Source of the DNA: JBDRNO01 sp043811005
GTDB lineage: Bacteria; Bacteroidota; Bacteroidia; NORP154
Assembly (NCBI GenBank): GCA_043811005.1
Contig: JBDRNO010000116.1
Coordinates: 1 to 20,496, forward strand
Length of the DNA stretch: 20,496 nt
Direction: 5' to 3'
Part shown: positions 16,156 to 20,496 of the stretch, piece by piece
Layout of the letters: each line of letters starts with the position of its first letter
Numbering within the stretch: position 1 is the stretch's first letter
The notes under the pieces: generated by a model
What the model saw: only the letters and a program-made list of their open reading frames with translations
Database searches by the model: none
What the model was told of the DNA's origin: nothing
Translations under genes and position numbers: made by a program

Positions 16156-16190
16156 TATAAAGCCAGGAATTGTTAAATCCTAAATTTTTA

Positions 16191-16248
16191 GCCACTAATT
16201 ACACGAATTTACACGAAAAAATTAATGATAATTAGTGTAATTCGTGGC
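16191..16248. repeat. long intergenic hairpin (GCCACTAATTACACGAA ... TTAGTGTAATTCGTGGC)
   Basis: The 17-base arms at 16191-16207 and 16232-16248 are inverted copies with two mismatches. Similar words (forms of TTCGTGTAATTCGTGGC) are, from memory, common intergenic repeats in environmental bacterial genomes. It may act as a transcription-end hairpin or be a REP-like element; it does not encode protein. Confidence 0.55.
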
Positions 16249-16326
16249 ATAAAAAGGATATCAGAGACGGACACTAATTAACGCAAGTTGCTACTTAGTA
16301 CTTTTTATTTACTGAATAGGTGCAAC

Positions 16327-16343
16327 ATGCCTGAAATAGGCAT
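16327..16343. repeat. small perfect hairpin ATGCCT-GAAAT-AGGCAT
   Basis: A 6-bp perfect stem with a 5-base loop in the gene-free stretch. It is too short to assign a role. Confidence 0.4.
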
Positions 16344-16448
16344 AATTGAAACATATTAAATGACTTGAGAAACAATACTGCGCGTGGGATAAATTTCCGC
16401 ATTTTTATAATTCTATGTAAAACCAATTCTTTTATCTCTGGAATGTAC

Positions 16449-16469
16449 AGACGCTCAAATTGAGCGTCT
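16449..16469. repeat. palindromic repeat AGACGCTCAA-a-TTGAGCGTCT
   Basis: A 21-base perfect palindrome around a single central base. The AGACGC/GCGTCT core matches, from memory, a widespread intergenic palindrome of Bacteroidota (GTAGAGACGC...GCGTCTCTAC). It lies 84 bp left of the MITE-like element and is not part of it. Confidence 0.5.
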
Positions 16470-16560
16470 CTGCCTTTCCGAATTTGCGATGATAAATATG
16501 TAGAAATTTATACAATTTCATGTATAATTCTATAATTTAACGTGTTTGGGTAGATGGTCA

Positions 16561-16842
16561 GTAACTTCTCAATATCCACAGGTAAAATCCCGACCGCGTG
16601 CGCTATAGCTATAGCGGTGGCGCAAGGGATTGAATGTAAATAGCCCCGAATGAAATTCGGGGTATAATATACAACCAATCCTACAACCCCAAGAGGTTGA
16701 ATGTTACAGCGGATATTCTTCAACATATTCAACCCTTCAGGGTTGCTATTGATGTTATGTTTATACCACCGGTTTCACCGATGGTTATTCACATTAAAGC
16801 CCTCGGGCTTTATACCTTTACCTTCAAATATTGAGAAGTTAC
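16561..16842. mobile_element. 282-bp MITE-like element with IS66-type ends
   Basis: Bases 16561-16575 (GTAACTTCTCAATAT) are the exact reverse complement of 16828-16842, giving 15-bp perfect terminal inverted repeats. The sequence GATGGTCA stands immediately outside both ends (16553-16560 and 16843-16850), an exact 8-bp target-site duplication. IS66-family elements are known for ends beginning GTAA and for 8-bp duplications, so this is probably a non-autonomous derivative mobilised by such a transposase. There is no transposase gene inside; the interior is an array of short palindromes. The intact duplication suggests fairly recent insertion. Confidence 0.85.
16601..16811. repeat. array of six palindromes/hairpins inside the MITE-like element
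   Basis: In order: perfect palindrome CGCTATAGCTATAGCG (16601-16616); CCCCGAAT/ATTCGGGG with GAA loop (16644-16662); CAACC/GGTTG (16684-16699); CAACCCT/AGGGTTG (16730-16745); ACCACCGGT/ACCGATGGT (16765-16785, one mismatch); AAAGCCC/GGGCTTT (16796-16811). Stem sequences differ, so this is not a simple tandem repeat or a CRISPR array. Confidence 0.75.
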
Positions 16843-16884
16843 GATGGTCAATATGAAGAATTCACGATAGCATTCCCCCATCAC

Positions 16885-19101
16885 CTACTCAATCTCCTTC
16901 TGATTTTTAGCATATACAAACAAGATATTTTCCAGGTCATCGTATCCGGTAAAGAGCTTTTCACCTTCGTGTTTTAGGTGGTCGTCTCTAAAACCCAGTA
17001 TTGTCAAAGCTGCATCGGATGATTTGAGGTTTATTAATGATTTTGTGCTTACATCGTCTTTTTCAGGAATAATTTCAATATTTTTTGAGGTGATGGGAAG
17101 CCTGCCGGTTACAACTAATTTTTCCAAGTGCTTTTGGATTTCTTCTACGCTTTCCGGCTTGCAGGTTTCAAATATTTTGATATTTGCCCTGCGCCAATCC
17201 GGGTGACCGAGAATAATAAAGCTCAGCATTATCATTAAATTAGCATTATCGGCATCAGCGCTTGTTATCCATACATGTATCCCGCCTTTAAATCTAATTT
17301 GTTTATTTGAACTGCCTAAGATGCAAATATCAGAATTGCCGGAATTTACCAATGAAAAATTCTCTGCAATCTCTTTAAGGTCATGTGGGTCATATTTATC
17401 GAACTCAAAAATCACCATATTATTTTCCATGCCGGCAATTCCAGGAACCTGAATGGTTTGCGCCACTGCAGAGGTATAAGATGGCGAGATCAGCGTATCA
17501 ACATAAACATGATTTTCAACCCGCTCAAATTGTTCAATAATTTTTTTTAGTTCAATCCGTGATTGTTCATAAGTTTTTTTGGAATAGTACTCTTTAATCA
17601 GATGAATATAAGTTCCGAACCCGTACCTGTAAGAAATCCAGTTCAATAATTTAAAGGCGGTGTTTCGTTTAAAAGAATCTTTAGAAATGCAGATAGCGCT
17701 GGGTCTCCATTCCCCGCCTGATTTTTTATTGCCGGTTTTTTGCAGGAATACCTGTAAGTTCCTGTTCAACTGAAATATTGTATTGGCAAAAATTGCTTCC
17801 AGACCATTCCTGTCCTTATGAAAATGGTTGATGTAAAGATACATGGCAGCCATTAAACCAACAGATGCAATGGCGTAAGGTGTGTTGATTTTAAACATTA
17901 CCCAGACAGAAACTACAAATCCTGCCAGGGAAATATACCATCGCGATTTGAAGTAAGGCCTGTATGACGGAGATGAACCAAAGTGGTTTAAAAAAGAAAT
18001 AAGGCATAATGAACCATAAGTAACCATGAAGAACATGGATATTATCTCTGCCACGGCATTAACATTTCCTAAGGCAACAAATGCCATTGCTATGGCAAAT
18101 GTTACAAGGGATGCATTAACAGGTTCACTATCTTTTGATCTGCCTTTTGCAAGCCATAAATTAAGTCTTCCAAAGGGGAATGATTTATCAAGAGCCAACG
18201 CCTGTAATGTTCTGGGAGCAACCATTGCCGAACCTATTGCAGAAGATATAGTTGATGCAGCTAATCCCAGGGGAACAATAAAGGCACCGCCAATAGCTAT
18301 TTTTGCCATTATCAACTGGTTGTTCGTTAAATCGTCTATGCTTGCCGACAGCGCAAGTTTATAAACAATAAACAGGTAAATGATCAAACCGGCAATAGTG
18401 GCTAAAGTAGTTCCTAAAGGTATGGATTTGGAAGGGTTTTTTAAATCACCGGATAATCCAACTCCGGCTGTCATGCCCGTAAAGGCAGGGAATACTATGG
18501 CAAACACAACAAAGAATTTATCCATATTTCTGAATTGTGCCGATATTAAGGAAAAATCGGTTGTAAGGCTATATTCAGTTTTTCCAAGAAAAAACAAGAC
18601 CAGGGAAATAAACAATATGCCAATTACCGCATAAAGGGTTTTTACACCAAGATTTGCCCCCTTCCTTACTATTAAAACTGCCAGTCCAAACATGGCGGGG
18701 ATACTGATAATCTGCCGGGGCAAATTAATTCCAATGATCTCTTTAACAAAATTGAAAAAGAATTCGAATGCCTCAGTGAATGCTATTATGTAAAATGCAA
18801 CACTAATGGCTTGGGATAAATATAAAGCAATGCCAATGGTGGCTCCAATATTCAGGCCAAATGAACGGGAAATAATAAAATACTCACCTCCACCTTCAAC
18901 GCGTTTGTTTGTTGCAATTTCTGAAATGGCTAAAGCTGTTGGTAAAGTAACCAGGTGCCCAAGTAAAATAATTCCGATCACTCCCCAGAAACCAAGTGTA
19001 CCTACAGCATAACCAAAGCGCAAAAATAATATCGCCCCGAGTATGGTTGAAATCGCGGTGAAAAATACGGGGGCTGTTCCAAAACCTTTATTATTGTTCA
19101 T
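16885..19101 (-). CDS. SLC12-like cation-chloride cotransporter homologue (APC superfamily)
   Basis: This 738-residue inner-membrane transporter matches the cation-chloride cotransporter branch of the APC superfamily. TM1 reads TAISTILGAILFLRFGYAVGTLG; the conserved block EGGGEYFIISRSFGLNIGATIG is at about 69-90; and FPAFTGMTAGVGLSGDLKNPSKSIP (about 204-228) corresponds to the FPA-TG-SGDLKDP signature of the family. Residues 1-430 carry about 12 membrane helices. Residues about 430-738 form a soluble C-terminal domain, as in eukaryotic SLC12 proteins, ending with alpha/beta-like strands (DAALTILGFRDDHL, NILFVYAKNQ). Known relatives move Na+ and/or K+ together with Cl-; the ions here cannot be read from sequence alone. 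Some bacterial relatives are annotated as amino-acid permeases. The gene starts 12 bp after the CPA2 antiporter gene, so the two are probably cotranscribed. Confidence 0.88.
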   Translation of the reverse strand: MNNNKGFGTAPVFFTAISTILGAILFLRFGYAVGTLGFWGVIGIILLGHLVTLPTALAISEIATNKRVEGGGEYFIISRSFGLNIGATIGIALYLSQAISVAFYIIAFTEAFEFFFNFVKEIIGINLPRQIISIPAMFGLAVLIVRKGANLGVKTLYAVIGILFISLVLFFLGKTEYSLTTDFSLISAQFRNMDKFFVVFAIVFPAFTGMTAGVGLSGDLKNPSKSIPLGTTLATIAGLIIYLFIVYKLALSASIDDLTNNQLIMAKIAIGGAFIVPLGLAASTISSAIGSAMVAPRTLQALALDKSFPFGRLNLWLAKGRSKDSEPVNASLVTFAIAMAFVALGNVNAVAEIISMFFMVTYGSLCLISFLNHFGSSPSYRPYFKSRWYISLAGFVVSVWVMFKINTPYAIASVGLMAAMYLYINHFHKDRNGLEAIFANTIFQLNRNLQVFLQKTGNKKSGGEWRPSAICISKDSFKRNTAFKLLNWISYRYGFGTYIHLIKEYYSKKTYEQSRIELKKIIEQFERVENHVYVDTLISPSYTSAVAQTIQVPGIAGMENNMVIFEFDKYDPHDLKEIAENFSLVNSGNSDICILGSSNKQIRFKGGIHVWITSADADNANLMIMLSFIILGHPDWRRANIKIFETCKPESVEEIQKHLEKLVVTGRLPITSKNIEIIPEKDDVSTKSLINLKSSDAALTILGFRDDHLKHEGEKLFTGYDDLENILFVYAKNQKEIE

Positions 19102-19113
19102 AATATCAAAGTG

Positions 19114-20322
19114 TTAATGCAGTAATCTGTTTTTTAAAACCAAACTTCGTGTAATGACAATCCATGCAGGGCTGATAATAAGAGTAATTGAGATGATAGA
19201 AATAATTAACTGATAACTATATTCTGTGATCATTCCAATCATAAAGCCGGTTGAACCAAGTATAAAACTGAACTCTCCAATTTGTGCCAATATGGCTCCG
19301 GTATATATACTTTCCCGCCAACTCATGCCAAATATACGCATGATGATCGCATTGATCAGGTTATTGGCAAAAAATATAAGAAATACGAATAATAGCACGG
19401 TTGTTATGTTCTCTTTCAAAAAATGAAGGTTGATTAACATGCCAATCGAAACAAAAAATAGAGCAACGAAAACCACCCTGAAAGCATGTAAACTTTCATG
19501 TACCCACTTGGTTGCATTTGCGGATGAAACCAGTACACCTGCTACAAAAGCTCCCAAAGCAGAAGAAAGGCCAAAAAAAGCAGTGAGAATTGAAAATCCG
19601 AAACAGACGGCAAAAGCTATAAATACCTGGATTTCGTGGTCATCTTTTATGCGATTATCAAATGGAAGCTTGATGTGTTTTTTCTTTAGTACCCATGCAA
19701 TGATTCCAATGATGATACTGCCTCCTGTAATTTGTCTCATTATTTCCATGGTTTCAGGTGTTTTTCCTGAAAGGTAGTTGAGCGTAATCAGCATCGGAAC
19801 AATAATTACATCCTGGGCGAGCAATATTCCTATAACGTTTTGCCCGATTCTCGTGTTGGCTTCGTTCCTTTCATGAAGCAGCTTAATGACTACCGCAGTG
19901 CTGCTAAGACTAATTACAAAGCCAAACATAATGATACGGTTTAAAGGCCAGTTCAGAACGTAACCTATGATCCAAACTACAGCTATGCTAAAAAGCACCT
20001 GTATGAATGTTCCGAAAACAGAAATGCGCCAATTGGCAATGAGTTCGGGAAGTGAGATTTCCATACCGATAAAAAAGAGTAAAAGCACCAGACCAAAAGA
20101 ACCCATGTTTGTGATCATTCCTTCATCAACAACGATTTGCATACCAGAAGGACCCATGAGCACTCCTGCGATAATATATGCAATGATATATGGCTGTTTA
20201 AATAACTTTAATACGAAACCAATTATAATAATGCTGACAGCCAGCAATACCAGCTTGGAAAGGATTGGGTCCACTTGCATAGCTGCGATAATGGTCAGAA
20301 AATTCCAATTATTCACTATCAT
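19114..20322 (-). CDS. CPA2-family cation:proton antiporter (KefB-like membrane domain)
   Basis: The 402-residue protein is a Na+/H+ exchanger-fold antiporter of the CPA2 type, with about 12 membrane helices throughout. Diagnostic segments are QPYIIAYIIAGVLMGP (about 43-58), GLVLLLFFIGMEISLPEL (about 77-94), SLSSTAVVIKLLHERNEANTRIG (about 139-161) and GILLAQDVIIVPML (about 166-179), the last matching the LL-QD-P signature where the Asp takes part in ion exchange. Unlike full KefB/KefC, there is no cytosolic TrkA-N (KTN) domain: the protein stops soon after the last helix. Ion specificity (K+ or Na+) is not determinable. The ATG at 20322 overlaps the TGA of the upstream frame (ATGA), which supports this start over the ATG at residue 15. 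It precedes the SLC12-like gene by 12 bp. Confidence 0.92.
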   Translation of the reverse strand: MIVNNWNFLTIIAAMQVDPILSKLVLLAVSIIIIGFVLKLFKQPYIIAYIIAGVLMGPSGMQIVVDEGMITNMGSFGLVLLLFFIGMEISLPELIANWRISVFGTFIQVLFSIAVVWIIGYVLNWPLNRIIMFGFVISLSSTAVVIKLLHERNEANTRIGQNVIGILLAQDVIIVPMLITLNYLSGKTPETMEIMRQITGGSIIIGIIAWVLKKKHIKLPFDNRIKDDHEIQVFIAFAVCFGFSILTAFFGLSSALGAFVAGVLVSSANATKWVHESLHAFRVVFVALFFVSIGMLINLHFLKENITTVLLFVFLIFFANNLINAIIMRIFGMSWRESIYTGAILAQIGEFSFILGSTGFMIGMITEYSYQLIISIISITLIISPAWIVITRSLVLKNRLLH

Positions 20323-20496
20323 TTACCATACAGGTTTTGAGTTCTATGAACTTTCGCAGACTCTACTTTACTGATAAAGTTTTCCCGTTCCTCAAAATCA
20401 AGCCATCTGAGCAGGATATCAATAGTCATTCCTGCTGTGTGAAAGGAAATGACCTTTTTTACCGAGAGGAAAAAGTCAACAAGGTATATTCCCGAT
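20319..20496 (-). CDS. 3' end of an unidentified gene upstream of the antiporter (partial)
   Basis: An open frame enters from the right edge and gives at least 58 residues: a hydrophobic beginning (SGIYLVDFFLSVKKVISF), then MTIDILLRWLDFEERENFISK and a basic end (HRTQNLYGK). It stops with TGA at 20319-20321, overlapping the antiporter ATG by the 4-base ATGA junction. That junction is the main evidence that the frame is real. The family is not recognisable from this fragment; it probably belongs to the same ion-transport operon. Confidence 0.6.
   Translation of the reverse strand, partial: SGIYLVDFFLSVKKVISFHTAGMTIDILLRWLDFEERENFISKVESAKVHRTQNLYGK

Noticed and set aside
16508..16732. 74-residue open frame (…RCNIQPLG…) on the minus strand in the gene-free stretch
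   Set aside because: It crosses the end of the MITE-like element and is made largely of its hairpins, so the frame is a by-product of the repeat and not a conserved gene.
16601..16811. Possible CRISPR array
   Set aside because: The palindromes have different sequences and unequal spacing; there is no conserved direct repeat and no cas gene nearby.
1..20496. tRNA or rRNA genes
   Set aside because: No cloverleaf with a TTCGANTC-type arm or rRNA core sequence was noticed when reading the intergenic regions; a dedicated covariance-model scan was not possible.

Overview
The window looks like chromosomal DNA of a member of the Bacteroidota. The evidence is AT-rich sequence with A-rich leaders and few strong Shine-Dalgarno sites, two proteins ending in type IX secretion system (T9SS) C-terminal sorting domains, a SprB-type repeat, many exported proteins with signal peptides ending in an AQ motif, and short palindromic intergenic repeats of the kind common in this phylum. 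Nearly everything lies on the minus strand; only a universal stress protein at the left edge is on the plus strand.

Left edge (1-1298): a G-rich run able to form a quadruplex, a short palindrome, a two-domain UspA-like protein (265-1158) and a convergent intergenic stretch. Centre (1299-13851): one long co-directional block, read from right to left. It encodes a small exported helical protein (13138-13851), a 1326-residue T9SS surface protein (9143-13123), an exported Cys-containing protein (7943-9013), an exported propeller-like plus coiled-coil protein (5970-7946), a TPR plus outer-membrane-barrel-like protein (4511-5953), a second barrel-like protein (3696-4514), a beta-rich T9SS cargo (1723-3630) whose sorting domain is cut off by one in-frame TAA (fragment 1450-1722), and possibly a 49-residue membrane peptide (1299-1448). 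Gaps are 14-130 bp and two junctions are 4-base stop/start overlaps, so the block is probably one transcription unit. All main products are predicted to be exported. I do not recognise the set as a described system, and it is the best candidate here for an uncharacterised surface apparatus.

Right of this, 14188-16046 holds an OmpA-family lipoprotein and a membrane-anchored coiled-coil protein, closed by a clear terminator. The gene-free stretch 16047-16884 carries several palindromes and a 282-bp MITE-like element with 15-bp perfect terminal inverted repeats and an exact 8-bp target duplication. The right end (16885-20496) is an ion-transport operon: the 3' end of an unidentified gene, a CPA2-type cation:proton antiporter translationally coupled to it by an ATGA overlap, and an SLC12-like cation-chloride cotransporter homologue.

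Most products would act in the envelope: the antiporter and cotransporter in ion and volume homeostasis at the inner membrane, the OmpA/coiled-coil pair between the membranes and peptidoglycan, and the long operon at the outer membrane and cell surface. The functional links within the long operon are inferred from gene order only.
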